Positions 46,073 through 57,201 of a stretch of 64,000 bases of DNA are shown piece after piece; positions within the stretch are counted from its first letter, which is position 1; each line of letters opens with the position of its first letter. Origin of the DNA: a virus; the IMG/VR virus record IMGVR_UViG_3300021960_000023, positions 62,001 to 126,000 of that record. One strand, given 5' to 3'. The translations under genes and the position numbers were made by a program. Below the pieces are notes generated by a model, which did no database searches, was not told the origin of the DNA, and saw nothing but the letters and a program-made list of their open reading frames with translations.

Positions 46073-47662
46073 ATGACAGCAATAGTCACATCAAAATTCA
46101 GAACAGTTAACGCTGAGAATTTTAAGGAAGATATCGGAGCAAATAGCGTATATGTAGCTATTGGTAAACCAGATGTCTGGTCTTTTACAACATCAGATAC
46201 AACTGATACAACCCCATTTACCCCAAATGATCATAGTGATGACATTGGTGAAGCAAGAGCAAACCTTATGGCTATGCAAAAAGTTTCGTCAACAGACGTT
46301 ACTCATGTCGTACCAAGATACACATGGGCTACTGGATCAGTGTATTATGCATGGGATTCTAACGATGGAGCAATATTTGATAAAAAATTCTATGTAATTA
46401 CATCAGAGTTTAAAGTTTATAAATGTATCATTGCACCAGCAACAGCATCTACTGTTCAACCAACACAAACATTAACTGCACCAACAGCAGAATCAGATGG
46501 TTATACATGGAAATATATGTATACCTTAACTGTTGCAGATTCAGAAAAATTCCTAACCACTTCATACCTACCAGTTAAGACCGTTTCCCTTGGTGGACAA
46601 GGTACAGTATTAGGAGCAGTTTCTTCAAGCGCGACTGTTATACTATCAGAAATTAATTCAAAAATACATACTGGAATGACAGTATCGGGTACAGGAATCT
46701 CTGGAACACCAACAGTTCTATCTATTGCAGGTTCAGTACTCACTTTATCAGCAGCACAATCTATATCAAATGCAGTTATTTTAACTTTTGCATATGCTAC
46801 CGATGGAGCAGCAGAATTAGCTTTATCAGAAGGAGATTATGCACAATATCTTAACCAAAAGGCTTCAAGAGACGTTGCAAATGCAGCTGGTATCGAGAGA
46901 ATAGAAATTAGTAATGGCGGTGGAGATTACTCTGCAAAACCTACTGTAACTATTACAGGTGACGGAACAGGCGCAACAGTATCTGCCGGTAATATTACAA
47001 TGAGTGGTTCTGGTTCAACACAAAGTGTTGCTAGTATTACTTTAAACAATAAAGGTAATGATTATACTTTTGCAGATATTTCTTTCTCAACAGGTTCAGC
47101 ATCAGCTAATGCTACAATCGCACCACCAACAGGGCATGGAACAGATCCAGTATCAGAATTAGGTGGATTCTTCGTAGGTATTAATACACAACTATCCGGC
47201 ACAGGCGGAGCAGGTGCAGACTTAACTGTTGGTAATGACTTTAGACAAATATCTTTAATTAAAAACCCAACTAATTATGGAACAACAACTATATCAACAG
47301 CTTCTACATTAAAAGCTATGAGCTATTTAGATTTTGCCGATGGCGTAACAGTAGCTAATTACACAGTGGATGAATTACTAGTTGGTGGAACATCAGGAGC
47401 TCAGGCTTACGTAGTTTCTATAGATAGTGGGACTGGATTTATTTACTACACACAAAATAGTAAAACCGGATATGGGAATTTTGCAAATGGCGAAACAGTT
47501 ACTGGACAAACCTCTTCTACAGCAGGAGCATTACACACGAGTGCAAATGGTAATCCAGAAGTTAATCGTAGTTCAGGTGAAATGTTATTCCTAGAAAACA
47601 GAAATCCTATTAATAGAACAACTACACAGATTGAAGATATAAAAGTAATTATAGAATTCTAA
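46073..47662 (+). CDS. gp8: gp8-like baseplate wedge protein
   Basis: A 529-residue protein. The start (MTAIVTSKFRTVNAENFKED), SVYVAIGKPDVW, DGYTWKYMYTLT and the ending EMLFLENRNPINRTTTQIED are hallmarks of gp8 of T4-like marine phages. In the middle (about 285-345) are the same G-x-G-x-Y-x(3)-P modules as in gp7 (NGGGDYSAKPTVTI). T4 gp8 is 334 residues, so this version is enlarged by inserts at about 180-250 and 280-350. Confidence 0.88.
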   Translation: MTAIVTSKFRTVNAENFKEDIGANSVYVAIGKPDVWSFTTSDTTDTTPFTPNDHSDDIGEARANLMAMQKVSSTDVTHVVPRYTWATGSVYYAWDSNDGAIFDKKFYVITSEFKVYKCIIAPATASTVQPTQTLTAPTAESDGYTWKYMYTLTVADSEKFLTTSYLPVKTVSLGGQGTVLGAVSSSATVILSEINSKIHTGMTVSGTGISGTPTVLSIAGSVLTLSAAQSISNAVILTFAYATDGAAELALSEGDYAQYLNQKASRDVANAAGIERIEISNGGGDYSAKPTVTITGDGTGATVSAGNITMSGSGSTQSVASITLNNKGNDYTFADISFSTGSASANATIAPPTGHGTDPVSELGGFFVGINTQLSGTGGAGADLTVGNDFRQISLIKNPTNYGTTTISTASTLKAMSYLDFADGVTVANYTVDELLVGGTSGAQAYVVSIDSGTGFIYYTQNSKTGYGNFANGETVTGQTSSTAGALHTSANGNPEVNRSSGEMLFLENRNPINRTTTQIEDIKVIIEF

Positions 47663-47670
47663 TATAAATA
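47663..47670 (+). promoter_or_regulatory. Late promoter (TATAAATA) with short leader
   Basis: Directly after the gp8 stop. Predicted start 47676, 14 nt before the ATG at 47690, with AACAGG as ribosome site. Confidence 0.65.
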
Positions 47671-47689
47671 TTAGAAACAGGTAAAAAAT

Positions 47690-50600
47690 ATGGCAACAAG
47701 CAAAGTTAAAAACTATAACATCCCACCATACTACGATGATTTTGATGAAACAAAAAATTATCATAGGATCTTATTTAGACCAGGATATGCAGTACAAGCA
47801 AGAGAATTAACACAATTACAAACTGCTTTGCAATCTCAGATAGATCGATATGGTCAGTATGCATTTAAAGATGGTTCAAGGGTATTGGATGGTAAGGTTA
47901 CAGTTAATACTAAGTATGACTTTATTAAACTTAAATCTTCTTTTGATCACAGCGTTGGAGGATCATTAAATACAGATACTTACTTATCAGACTTTTTAGG
48001 ATCAACTATTACTGGTTATGCTAATGGTACAAACAAAGTTACCGCAAAGGTAATAGGATTTGAAACTAAAACAGATGCTTCTAATCCAAACACTTTATAT
48101 ATTTCATATGAAAGTAAAGGTGGAAATGATAGAGACGTTGGTACGTTCGTAGGTGATGAAGAAATTATTTCGGATGCAAATACAGTTTCAGGTAATGTTC
48201 GATACGGTGAATTAGTTGCTAATAGTGGCACACCAACAGGATATGGTTCAGCTGTTAACGTAGAGCAAGGCGTATACTTTATTGCAGGTACATTTGTTTA
48301 TGTAGAAGCACAATCTTTAATTTTAGATAAGTATACAAATACCCCAAGTTATATTGTTGGTTTATCAGTCACAGAGAATTTAGTTTCTTCTGATACTTCT
48401 GGCCATTCAGCATTGGTTGATAATGCTGCAGGTACTCCTAACTTTGCAGCTCCAGGCGCAAATAGATATCAGATCTCCACATCTTTAGTAAAAGAACCTT
48501 TAGCAATTGCTTCTAGATCAACAGGAAATTATATTCCATTGGTCACAGTGGAATTAGGAAAAGTCCAATTCGATAAAACAGATAAGAATAATGACACTGC
48601 CCTTACTCGTAGATTAGCAAGACGTACTTTTGAAGAGTCTGGAAATTACGCAGTACAACCTTTTGAATTAAACATTAGAGAATATTTAAATGATGGTTCA
48701 AATAAAGGATATAAAACAAATACACAAATCGTAGCAGACGGAGATGCAGGAAGTAATTCAGCTGGTACAACATTTGGTTCTTCTAGATTAGCAGTTGGTG
48801 TAGAACCATCAGTAGCTTACGTGAAAGGATTCAGGAATGAAAACCTTGCAACTAAATATGTTAAAGTAGAAAAGCCAAGAGGAGCAGATGCTACTAATGA
48901 TGTTAATAATGCTACAACACAAATTAGATTAGGAAATTATATTAGATTAACTAATTCAACTATTTCTGGTATACCAGATATTAATAATTTCACGCCAATT
49001 ACTTTACTGAATCAATCTGGTTCTAATATTGGAACTTGTCGTGCAAGAGGTATGGAACAACCTATAATAGGTACAAGTGGATATACAGCATTATATATTT
49101 TTGATATTGCTATGACTGGCGGAGCTACATTTAATCAGGTAAGAGCAGTTTCACAAGCAGGTACACCAGCATTTTCAGCACATTTAATTAATAAGACTGG
49201 ATCAGTTGGTCCATCTCCACAACCATCTGCAAATTCAGATGCATTAATATATGATTCTGGTTTTAGTTCATTAGTATATAAATTACCATACGATGCAATA
49301 AAATCACTTAACACAGCAAGTGAAGATACTATCTTTAGATCAAAAGAATTGTTTACAGGAACTTCAGATGGATCAGGTAGTATAACATTCTCAGTATCGG
49401 GAACAAATACATTTGTTGATAGTGATGATAACTTAATTTTTGCAACAGGTGGAAACTTTGGACAACTAGCTAATTCCGGTGGAACGTATAACTATACTAC
49501 ATCGAACACAACTACACTTACAATTGGTGGACTTCCAACAAGTGCTGTTATTAAAGTATTAGCAACAGTGCAAAGAAACGAAGCAGCTATTCCCAAGACA
49601 AGAGTACCCAATGCAACAAAGGCAGCTACAGTAAGTTCTGGTTATATTGGATTAGCAAAAGCAGATATCATTCGAATAGTTTCTATCACAGATGGAAACA
49701 GCCTAGATGTTACAGAAAGATTTTCATTAGATAACGGCCAAAGAGATAATTATTACGGAGTAGGTAAAGCAGTTCTTAAACCTAACTTCCCAACTCCAAC
49801 CGGGACATGTACAGTCACATTTGATTATTATTCACACGGTGCAGGTAAATATTTCTCAGTAGATTCTTATCCAGCATTAGATTATAGTACTATACCAACT
49901 TTTACGGGTATTAATGGGGAATTACAACTAAGAGATTGTATTGACTTTAGACCAAGAAAAGATGATAACGATGCAAACTTTACTTCTTCTGGTTCAGCAT
50001 TAACTGTTGCACCACATCCATCTTCTACATTGACTGCAGATATAACATACTATATGTCACGTATCGATAAGCTATATGTAAACAGAGAAGGCGAATTCTT
50101 AATAGAAAAAGGTGTTCCATCAGATATTCCTAGTTCACCAGAAGTACCAGATGATGCAATGGCATTATATGACTTACAACTTAAGCCATACGTATTTTCT
50201 TTATCAGATATAAAACCTAGAATTATTGATAACAAACGTTATACAATGAGAGATATAGGTGGATTAGATAAACGTATTAAAAATTTAGAATATTATACTT
50301 CATTATCTTTGCTAGAACAAAGTGCAGCTGATGCTCATATAGTAGATGCAGCTGGATTAAGCAGATTCAAAAATGGATTCTTAGTAGATTCATTCCGTGG
50401 ACATCAAGTTGGTGATACTGCAAATAATGATTATCAGGTATCGATTGATAAGAATAATGGATTACTTAGACCTAAGTTTGATGAAAGAAGTGTTAACCTA
50501 ATTAGAAAAAGCGGTGATTCAGGTTCAGTAGTAATTAGTTCTTCATTAGCTCATTTACCTATAGCATCGAATACAACTATTATCGAACAACCGTACGCGA

Positions 50601-52963
50601 GCTCGTACGTAAACGTAAACCCGTATAACGTATTTTCCTGGGATGGTGTAGTTAAACTTTCACCAGACTCAGATGAATGGAAAGAAGTTGATCAGCGTCC
50701 AGCTATTTTAATCGACGATACTTCTCAATATGATCAGTTTGTTAAAATGGCTGAGGAACAAGGTATATTAGGTACAGTTTGGAACGAATGGGAAACAAAC
50801 TGGTCAGGCCAAGACATCCAAGAAACATTCCAAAGAGAACAAATTATTGGTGGTGGACCAAACGGGGAAAATATTAAAGAGACAACAACTACTACTACAA
50901 CCACAACTTCTAATCAGTCAAGAACAGGATTAAGAAGAGACGTTAGTTTTGATGTAGTTAAAAGAGAATCAGCTAGCAGAGTGGTAGAGGTTAACTTTAT
51001 ACCATTTATGAGATCAAGAGAGATATTCTTTTCAGCTCAAATGTTAAAACCAAATACTAAATTCTATGCATTCTTTGACGGATCAGATATTACAGCTTAT
51101 TCTAAGCAAAAAGCCTTTGAAGAGTTTGCAGGTAGATCTAATATTGTAAACCATAGAGATGCTACATCTCACCCTGATTCAAGTTCAGGCACATTGGTAT
51201 CAGACGGTAATGGTGATCTTGATGGTTCAATTATTATACCAAACAACTCAGCATTACAATTTAAAACAGGTTCAAGAGAATTTAGATTAACAGATTCTCC
51301 TACCAATACAATTGCCACAGAAACTTCTTCAGCAGAAGCACAATATCAGGCAAGAGGATTATTAGAATCTAAACAATCAACTATTACTTCTACAAAGGTT
51401 CCACAGTTATCAACACAGGAATTAAACGACGGAAGATCAATTGTAGAAACAGAAGTTTCAGAAACAGTAGAATGGATTGATCCAATTGCAGAATCAATAT
51501 TAATAACAGAACCAGGTGGGACATTTGCAACAAGCGTAGATATATTCTTCCAGAGTAAAAATGCTGAAAACATTCCAGTTAGATTAACAATCAGAGAAAT
51601 GGAAAATGGTTCACCAACGCAAAGAATTGTACCAGGAGCAGATAAAGTATTAGCACCAGGTTCAGTTAATATATCAGCAACAGCAGCTTCAGCAACAAAC
51701 TTTGTATTTGATCATCCAGTATTTTTAGAACAAGATCACGAATATGCAATCGTACTTACTTCTCAGTGTGATGATTATAATGTTTGGATTGCAGAAATGG
51801 GTAAATTTGATGTTGCAAATCAATCATTCAGAATTACTAAACAACCATATAACGGTGTATTCTTTAGTTCAGCTAATGCTTCCACTTGGACTGCAGAGCA
51901 AGCTAAAGATCTTAAGTTTAAATTAAACTCAGCGGTATTCCAGACATCAGGCGAAATAACATTAGTAAATGATATATTACCTGTTAGAACTTTACCATCT
52001 AACCCATTTACAACTGCATCCGGTGATGCTACAGTGACTGTAAATCATCCTAACCATGGTTTACCTAATAATAGTTCTAAGGTAACGTTTGATAATACAG
52101 ATAATGTTAACGGGCTTACAGGAGCTAGTCACATTGATGGACAACGAACTGTTACAGTAGTAGATCACGATTCTTATACGTTTGAAGCTGGAACAACAGC
52201 AAATGCAACTGGTTCAGGTGGTGGTACATCTGTAACCGCTACAGAAAACAGACACATTGATGTTATGAATAACTACATACAGAATTTAACTTTACCGAAT
52301 ACACAACTAAGGTTACATGCTACAACATATAGCGGTAAATCTATAAGTGGAACAGAAACGCCTTATCAAGCACAACCAGAGTTTGAAATATTACCGAATT
52401 CAAATGTTATATTTGCAGTTCCAAGGTTAATAGCTAATGCTGATAATGAATCACAACAAGGTAATAATAAAGGTTATGCATTAAGATGTTCAATGAGCAC
52501 AACTAAGACTAACTTAACTCCTCTTATTGATTTAAATAGAGCTTCAGTAGTTACAGTACAAAATAGAATCAACTCAGGATCAGCAACAGAAACTGCAGCA
52601 TCAGGCGGAAATAACCTTGCAAGATATATTACTAAAACAGTAGAACTGGCAGATGATGCAGATGTAATTACAGCTTTCCTAGCAGTAAATAGGCCTTCTG
52701 CTTCAAGCGTAGAATTATATTATAGAGTACTAACATCTGGTTCAGCTGCTTCAATGGTTGATACAACATGGGTATTAGCTACACCAACTGCTTCTATTTC
52801 TATTAACGATAACCCAGCGATATTTGAAGAAGTACAATATGATTTAGATCCATTAGGAGCTAACGTAAGTTTTGGTTCAATGCAATTTAAGATTGTAATG
52901 AGATCAACAAATACTTCAACTGTTCCATCAATAAGAGACTTTAGAGCCATTGCGGCAACGTAG
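47690..52963 (+). CDS. DUF4815-family large baseplate/tail protein
   Basis: A 1757-residue virion protein. The start NIPPYYDDFDETKNYHRILF and RPGYAVQARELTQLQTALQ are the DUF4815 signature found at baseplate edges of T4-like marine phages (comparable in place to gp9/gp10). It has a run of ten Thr-rich residues (TTTTTTTTTS near residue 1065) and a C-terminal beta-sandwich region. It likely joins long fibres to the wedges. A short GC-rich patch (50591-50630) encodes PYASSYVNVNPYN. Confidence 0.85.
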   Translation: MATSKVKNYNIPPYYDDFDETKNYHRILFRPGYAVQARELTQLQTALQSQIDRYGQYAFKDGSRVLDGKVTVNTKYDFIKLKSSFDHSVGGSLNTDTYLSDFLGSTITGYANGTNKVTAKVIGFETKTDASNPNTLYISYESKGGNDRDVGTFVGDEEIISDANTVSGNVRYGELVANSGTPTGYGSAVNVEQGVYFIAGTFVYVEAQSLILDKYTNTPSYIVGLSVTENLVSSDTSGHSALVDNAAGTPNFAAPGANRYQISTSLVKEPLAIASRSTGNYIPLVTVELGKVQFDKTDKNNDTALTRRLARRTFEESGNYAVQPFELNIREYLNDGSNKGYKTNTQIVADGDAGSNSAGTTFGSSRLAVGVEPSVAYVKGFRNENLATKYVKVEKPRGADATNDVNNATTQIRLGNYIRLTNSTISGIPDINNFTPITLLNQSGSNIGTCRARGMEQPIIGTSGYTALYIFDIAMTGGATFNQVRAVSQAGTPAFSAHLINKTGSVGPSPQPSANSDALIYDSGFSSLVYKLPYDAIKSLNTASEDTIFRSKELFTGTSDGSGSITFSVSGTNTFVDSDDNLIFATGGNFGQLANSGGTYNYTTSNTTTLTIGGLPTSAVIKVLATVQRNEAAIPKTRVPNATKAATVSSGYIGLAKADIIRIVSITDGNSLDVTERFSLDNGQRDNYYGVGKAVLKPNFPTPTGTCTVTFDYYSHGAGKYFSVDSYPALDYSTIPTFTGINGELQLRDCIDFRPRKDDNDANFTSSGSALTVAPHPSSTLTADITYYMSRIDKLYVNREGEFLIEKGVPSDIPSSPEVPDDAMALYDLQLKPYVFSLSDIKPRIIDNKRYTMRDIGGLDKRIKNLEYYTSLSLLEQSAADAHIVDAAGLSRFKNGFLVDSFRGHQVGDTANNDYQVSIDKNNGLLRPKFDERSVNLIRKSGDSGSVVISSSLAHLPIASNTTIIEQPYASSYVNVNPYNVFSWDGVVKLSPDSDEWKEVDQRPAILIDDTSQYDQFVKMAEEQGILGTVWNEWETNWSGQDIQETFQREQIIGGGPNGENIKETTTTTTTTTSNQSRTGLRRDVSFDVVKRESASRVVEVNFIPFMRSREIFFSAQMLKPNTKFYAFFDGSDITAYSKQKAFEEFAGRSNIVNHRDATSHPDSSSGTLVSDGNGDLDGSIIIPNNSALQFKTGSREFRLTDSPTNTIATETSSAEAQYQARGLLESKQSTITSTKVPQLSTQELNDGRSIVETEVSETVEWIDPIAESILITEPGGTFATSVDIFFQSKNAENIPVRLTIREMENGSPTQRIVPGADKVLAPGSVNISATAASATNFVFDHPVFLEQDHEYAIVLTSQCDDYNVWIAEMGKFDVANQSFRITKQPYNGVFFSSANASTWTAEQAKDLKFKLNSAVFQTSGEITLVNDILPVRTLPSNPFTTASGDATVTVNHPNHGLPNNSSKVTFDNTDNVNGLTGASHIDGQRTVTVVDHDSYTFEAGTTANATGSGGGTSVTATENRHIDVMNNYIQNLTLPNTQLRLHATTYSGKSISGTETPYQAQPEFEILPNSNVIFAVPRLIANADNESQQGNNKGYALRCSMSTTKTNLTPLIDLNRASVVTVQNRINSGSATETAASGGNNLARYITKTVELADDADVITAFLAVNRPSASSVELYYRVLTSGSAASMVDTTWVLATPTASISINDNPAIFEEVQYDLDPLGANVSFGSMQFKIVMRSTNTSTVPSIRDFRAIAAT

Positions 52964-52971
52964 GATACATT

Positions 52972-53190
52972 ATGCCAAGAAAGAAAAAAGAAAACCAAGT
53001 AGAAATAATTGATCAACCTGATCTAGTTAAAGATACTACTTCACAAGCAGTTATAAATAATAACACATCTGCTTTATTAAACCGAAGAGCACAAATGAAT
53101 GCTTTAAGAGTTAAAGATCAAGAGTTAGATGATATTAAAAAAGACATCAAAGAATTACAAGCTTTGGTTAAAAAATTAGGTAAAGGATAA
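52972..53190 (+). CDS. Small coiled-coil protein between baseplate and fibre genes
   Basis: A 72-residue charged protein: Lys-rich start MPRKKKENQ, then a heptad-like helix (ALRVKDQELDDIKKDIKELQALVKKLGKG). A short protein in this place recurs in T4-like marine phages; it could act as a fibre trimerisation or assembly factor. The stop overlaps the next start (TAATG). Confidence 0.6.
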   Translation: MPRKKKENQVEIIDQPDLVKDTTSQAVINNNTSALLNRRAQMNALRVKDQELDDIKKDIKELQALVKKLGKG

Positions 53191-56100
53191 TGGCCGAAAA
53201 TAAAGAAACCAGAATATTAAAATCAAGTTCCATTGAAGAACTCAGACAAAAGTCTAATGAGATTTCCTTTGGATTAGGGGATAAAACTTTATTAGATTCA
53301 GATATATCTGATAAGGTATTTAGTCATACGGCAGCAGCTGGTGATTATTTAGTTTCTCCTGCAACTACAAGGTTTGAATATAAACCTGAAGAGACAATTG
53401 ATAATACTGCAGGATATATCCTTTTAACTGGAAGTCCTACGGTTGGTGCAGGTTTTTCAGCAGGTTCAGCGGTCACACAAAGTGGAGGATATTCCGCTAC
53501 TATAGTAAGTGCTTCTACTAATAAAATTCTTGTAAAGAACTCCAGTGGAACATTTAGTTCTAGTTCTACATTAACAGCTGGTTCAAGTACAATTGCAGGT
53601 TCTGCTATTCGAAGCTTAGTTGCTGAATCATACAAAAAAGCAGAAGTAATTGTAAAAGTAGGATCAACAGTTTATACCCAAGACTCTACCTCTACTACTG
53701 GATTTCATATACCAAATCATGCAGGATCAGTCACACTTACTGGAAGTCCTGATGTATCGGATTTTGAAGAAGGCGCAGTTGCATATCAAGGATCAAACCT
53801 TGCAAATGCTACTTGGCAAGGAACAATTTTAGATTGTTCTTCTACATTATTAAGAACAAAAACAGTTTCTGGTTCATTTAGCGCATCAACACAAATAAAA
53901 GTTGATGGTGGTACAGATACAATTGCAGGATCAAACCATGGCGATATAACAAACGAAGATGTAACATTTGGAAAACTTATTGAATTTAATACTCCGTTAA
54001 GTGTAAATGATGCAGTTGTAATTACATCAACAAATTTAGTAGATGCTATTAACGAAGTACAAGATGATATTGGTACAATCAGTTCATTAGCTTCTGGTAT
54101 ATCAAATAGAACAGACTTAGTAAATGCTACCAACTCTCTTAAAACAGAAATCGGTACAGCTTCTCTAGACACATCAGCAAATTCATTAAGAGGTGCAGTT
54201 AATGAACTACACACAGAAATAGTTTCTAATGATACTGATATAGCTACAATCAATACTAAGCTTGGAACAATTACAGCAGGAGCATTTGGAACGACAGCAT
54301 CGACAGTAAGTACTGCAATCGCAGAATTACATACTGACGTAGATGCTAGATTGATGTTAACGAAAGGAACATCACAAACAATTAATGGTAATATATCATT
54401 TAGTAACGGTAAAACATTTACATTCCCATCGGGATCTACACTAGATATAAGACAAGGTTCTATATTAACTGGATCTGGTGGTGGTGAATTAACATTTGAT
54501 ACCGCATTCTTAACCCTGATAGCTAATGATACAACAGCAGCTGTTAACCAATTTGGTCTGGAAGGACGAAGAGTTGGTTCAGGTAAAGATGTAAGAATAC
54601 AATTTAATGAAACCCAAGTCACTGGAAACAAAGAAGCAAGAGCATGGCAGTTACAAGGATTAGATGATTCTAATGCTTCAAACACTGCCGATATAGTTAC
54701 ATTCTATAATGCTAAAGAATTAGTTTCCAGTAATACAGAAACAGGTATTGATGTAACATGGGATTCAACAAATCAAAACTTTGATTTTGCTTTATCAGCA
54801 GATCCAACTATTACATTGGCTGGCGATTTAGGTGGAACAGCAACATTAACTAATTTAACAAGTGCTACATTAACAGCAACTATTCAGGCTGGTTCAGTTG
54901 AGAATAGTATGTTAGCTGGTGGTATTACTAATGCTAATTTAGCTGGTAGTATTGCAAATGCTAAATTAGCTAATCCAAGTATTACAGTAAGTGATGGATC
55001 AAATACAAGTCCAGTTGCTTTAGGTGGAACATTAACATTCGCAGGAACATCAGGCGAAGTAACGGTAGCAGAAAATGCTGGAACAGTTACAGTTGGATTA
55101 CCTGATAACGTAACAGTTGGTGGTAACTTAACAATTACTGGTAACTTAGATGTTAACGGAACACAAACAACTATTAATACATCAACATTAGAAATAGATG
55201 ATACATTAGTATTAATGGGAGCTTCAAATTCAGAACCAACAACAGGTGGTTTCGGTTTAGAAACAAGAAGCTTCACGGGCGTAGGCACGCACTCGAATAA
55301 TGCAGCAAACGTAACTGGTTCACACTCTATTGTATATAACTTTGCAACAGATAGATGGGAAGCAGATGGTTCATTAATATTATCAAGTGCTACCCAAGGT
55401 GCACCTAAAATTGAAGGACAGTTATTTGAATCCAATGATAATTTACAATTCTCAGCTGGCTCAGGTTTAACCGAATCAGTTTCAGTATCAGGTCTTAACA
55501 CAACCGTTACATATACAAACTCAGATAAAGGTTCTGATGTAATGACCTTTAAAAATGTAGCTTCAAGTTCAGGTACTGCGGTTGCAGATAATAATACTGA
55601 CACACTTACTATACTAGGTGGTAATGATTTATCAACATCAGTAAGTGGAGACACATTAACGATTCAACATGATAACTCGGGCGCAAATGCAGGAAGTTAT
55701 GGAGCACAACATACTGTTCCAAGCATTACAGTAGATGCAAGAGGTCACGTAACAAGTATTTCTAATAATAGTGCAATCACACTTTCTTCATTAGGTTATA
55801 CAGGTCAAACAAACGCAAATAATTATTCATTTAATATTGACGGTGATAGTGGAACATCTAACGTTATATCCTCTGGAGAAACATTTGAGATAGAAGGTGG
55901 AACTCACTGTTCAACCGTAGTTGAATCTAACAAAATTATTATTAATTCTGTAAATACCGAATATGACACATCCACTGGGTTAACAGATAATAACTTTACA
56001 AATGCATTAAAAACTAAACTAGATAATATAGCAGGCAGTGCGAATAACTATTCATTTTTAATTGGGTGTAATGGAACAAGTGGAACTTCTACAATAAACA

Positions 56101-56846
56101 ATGGTAATACTTTAACTGTTAATGGTGCAGGAGCAACCAGTGTTACTAGATCGGGTGATGCATTCACTATTACTTCTACAAATAATACATATACAAGTTC
56201 AAGTTTTACTATTACCGATCTATCTGGATTCCCTGGAGGATCTACGGGATTCTTAAGAGCAGACGGATCATTCCAAACACCAAATTATCCAAGCGTACCA
56301 GGTGTTGGTGATAATGGATTAACACAAAAGAACTTTACAACCACTTTATTTAATAAACTAAACGGTATAACTGGAGGAGCAACAGCAAATACAGGTACAG
56401 TTACAAATGTAACCGGATCAAATGGTATAAGTGTATCAAGTGGAACAACAACTCCTGGTATAAGCTTAGCTGGAACTTATTCTGGAACATGGGCAGTTTC
56501 GGGAGCGATTACAGCTACAGGTGATATTACATCATCCGTTTCTGATTCTCAATTAAAAGACAGAAAAGCTAATATTGATAATGCATTAGAAAAAGTAGAA
56601 CAAATAAATGGATTCTATTTTAATTACAATGATACAGCAGTAGAACTACTAGATGCAGATAAAGAAGAGATGCAAGTTGGTGTATCAGCTCAGGAAATAG
56701 CTAAAGTAATGCCAGAGGTAGTTAAACCAGCACCAATAAATCCAGAGAAATATAAAACAGTACAATATGAAAGATTAGTACCGTTATTGATAGAAGCAAT
56801 AAAAGAGTTAAATGCTGAAATCAAAGAACTAAAAAAGCATAAATAA
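53190..56846 (+). CDS. Long tail fibre with S74 chaperone domain
   Basis: A 1218-residue fibre. N-terminal about 1-60 helical for virion attachment, then many beta-rich repeats (TLTVGNLTITG-type, NLDVNGTQTTINTSTLEIDD near 650). The C-terminal about 110 residues form a peptidase S74 intramolecular chaperone: the catalytic Ser-Lys pair in S-D-S-Q-L-K, then the helix EQINGFYFNYN, QVGVSAQEIAKVMPEVV and YERLVPLLIEAIKELN. S74 domains fold the trimer and then cleave themselves off. Likely receptor-binding. Confidence 0.9.
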   Translation: MAENKETRILKSSSIEELRQKSNEISFGLGDKTLLDSDISDKVFSHTAAAGDYLVSPATTRFEYKPEETIDNTAGYILLTGSPTVGAGFSAGSAVTQSGGYSATIVSASTNKILVKNSSGTFSSSSTLTAGSSTIAGSAIRSLVAESYKKAEVIVKVGSTVYTQDSTSTTGFHIPNHAGSVTLTGSPDVSDFEEGAVAYQGSNLANATWQGTILDCSSTLLRTKTVSGSFSASTQIKVDGGTDTIAGSNHGDITNEDVTFGKLIEFNTPLSVNDAVVITSTNLVDAINEVQDDIGTISSLASGISNRTDLVNATNSLKTEIGTASLDTSANSLRGAVNELHTEIVSNDTDIATINTKLGTITAGAFGTTASTVSTAIAELHTDVDARLMLTKGTSQTINGNISFSNGKTFTFPSGSTLDIRQGSILTGSGGGELTFDTAFLTLIANDTTAAVNQFGLEGRRVGSGKDVRIQFNETQVTGNKEARAWQLQGLDDSNASNTADIVTFYNAKELVSSNTETGIDVTWDSTNQNFDFALSADPTITLAGDLGGTATLTNLTSATLTATIQAGSVENSMLAGGITNANLAGSIANAKLANPSITVSDGSNTSPVALGGTLTFAGTSGEVTVAENAGTVTVGLPDNVTVGGNLTITGNLDVNGTQTTINTSTLEIDDTLVLMGASNSEPTTGGFGLETRSFTGVGTHSNNAANVTGSHSIVYNFATDRWEADGSLILSSATQGAPKIEGQLFESNDNLQFSAGSGLTESVSVSGLNTTVTYTNSDKGSDVMTFKNVASSSGTAVADNNTDTLTILGGNDLSTSVSGDTLTIQHDNSGANAGSYGAQHTVPSITVDARGHVTSISNNSAITLSSLGYTGQTNANNYSFNIDGDSGTSNVISSGETFEIEGGTHCSTVVESNKIIINSVNTEYDTSTGLTDNNFTNALKTKLDNIAGSANNYSFLIGCNGTSGTSTINNGNTLTVNGAGATSVTRSGDAFTITSTNNTYTSSSFTITDLSGFPGGSTGFLRADGSFQTPNYPSVPGVGDNGLTQKNFTTTLFNKLNGITGGATANTGTVTNVTGSNGISVSSGTTTPGISLAGTYSGTWAVSGAITATGDITSSVSDSQLKDRKANIDNALEKVEQINGFYFNYNDTAVELLDADKEEMQVGVSAQEIAKVMPEVVKPAPINPEKYKTVQYERLVPLLIEAIKELNAEIKELKKHK
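56838..56845 (+). promoter_or_regulatory. Possible late promoter (CATAAATA)
   Basis: CATAAATA overlapping the fibre stop, predicted start 56851, 15 nt before the ATG at 56866, with AAGG in the leader. Confidence 0.5.
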
Positions 56847-56865
56847 AAGACATAAGGTAAATTAA

Positions 56866-57201
56866 ATGGCAGTTTATTCGAACATGACAATCGACCAAGG
56901 AACAGATTTTAGTTCTGCAATCGATGTAACGGATGCAGATGGTGATGCAGTTAATTTGACAGGCTATACAGTTAAAGGTCAAATTAGAAAATCATATACA
57001 TCTAGTACTGCGGTTGATTTAACTTGTGCAGTTTCAAATGCAGCAGCTGGAATTATCAGCATTGCATTAACAGCAGCGCAGTCAAATGCGATGAAATACG
57101 GACGTTATCTCTACGATGTAGAAATGACAAGTTCCGGAGGGGCTAAAACAAGAGTTTTAGAAGGGCAAGTGGAAATTACACCTGGAGTTACGCAGATATA
57201 A
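56866..57201 (+). CDS. Small Ig-like virion protein
   Basis: A 111-residue single beta-sandwich: MTIDQGTDFSSAIDVTDADG, VKGQIRKSYTSSTAVDL and YLYDVEMTSSGGAKTRVLEGQVEITP form the strands of a BppU-N-type Ig fold, common in phage baseplate or fibre adaptors. Likely a linker between fibres. Overlaps the next gene by one base. Confidence 0.65.
   Translation: MAVYSNMTIDQGTDFSSAIDVTDADGDAVNLTGYTVKGQIRKSYTSSTAVDLTCAVSNAAAGIISIALTAAQSNAMKYGRYLYDVEMTSSGGAKTRVLEGQVEITPGVTQI

Noticed and set aside
53786-54685. 299-codon open frame on the minus strand inside the S74 fibre gene
   Set aside because: Antisense shadow: repetitive Val/Ser/Pro-rich translation, no ribosome site or promoter, fully inside a well-supported plus gene. 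The same applies to 54884-55654 and others over the fibre genes.
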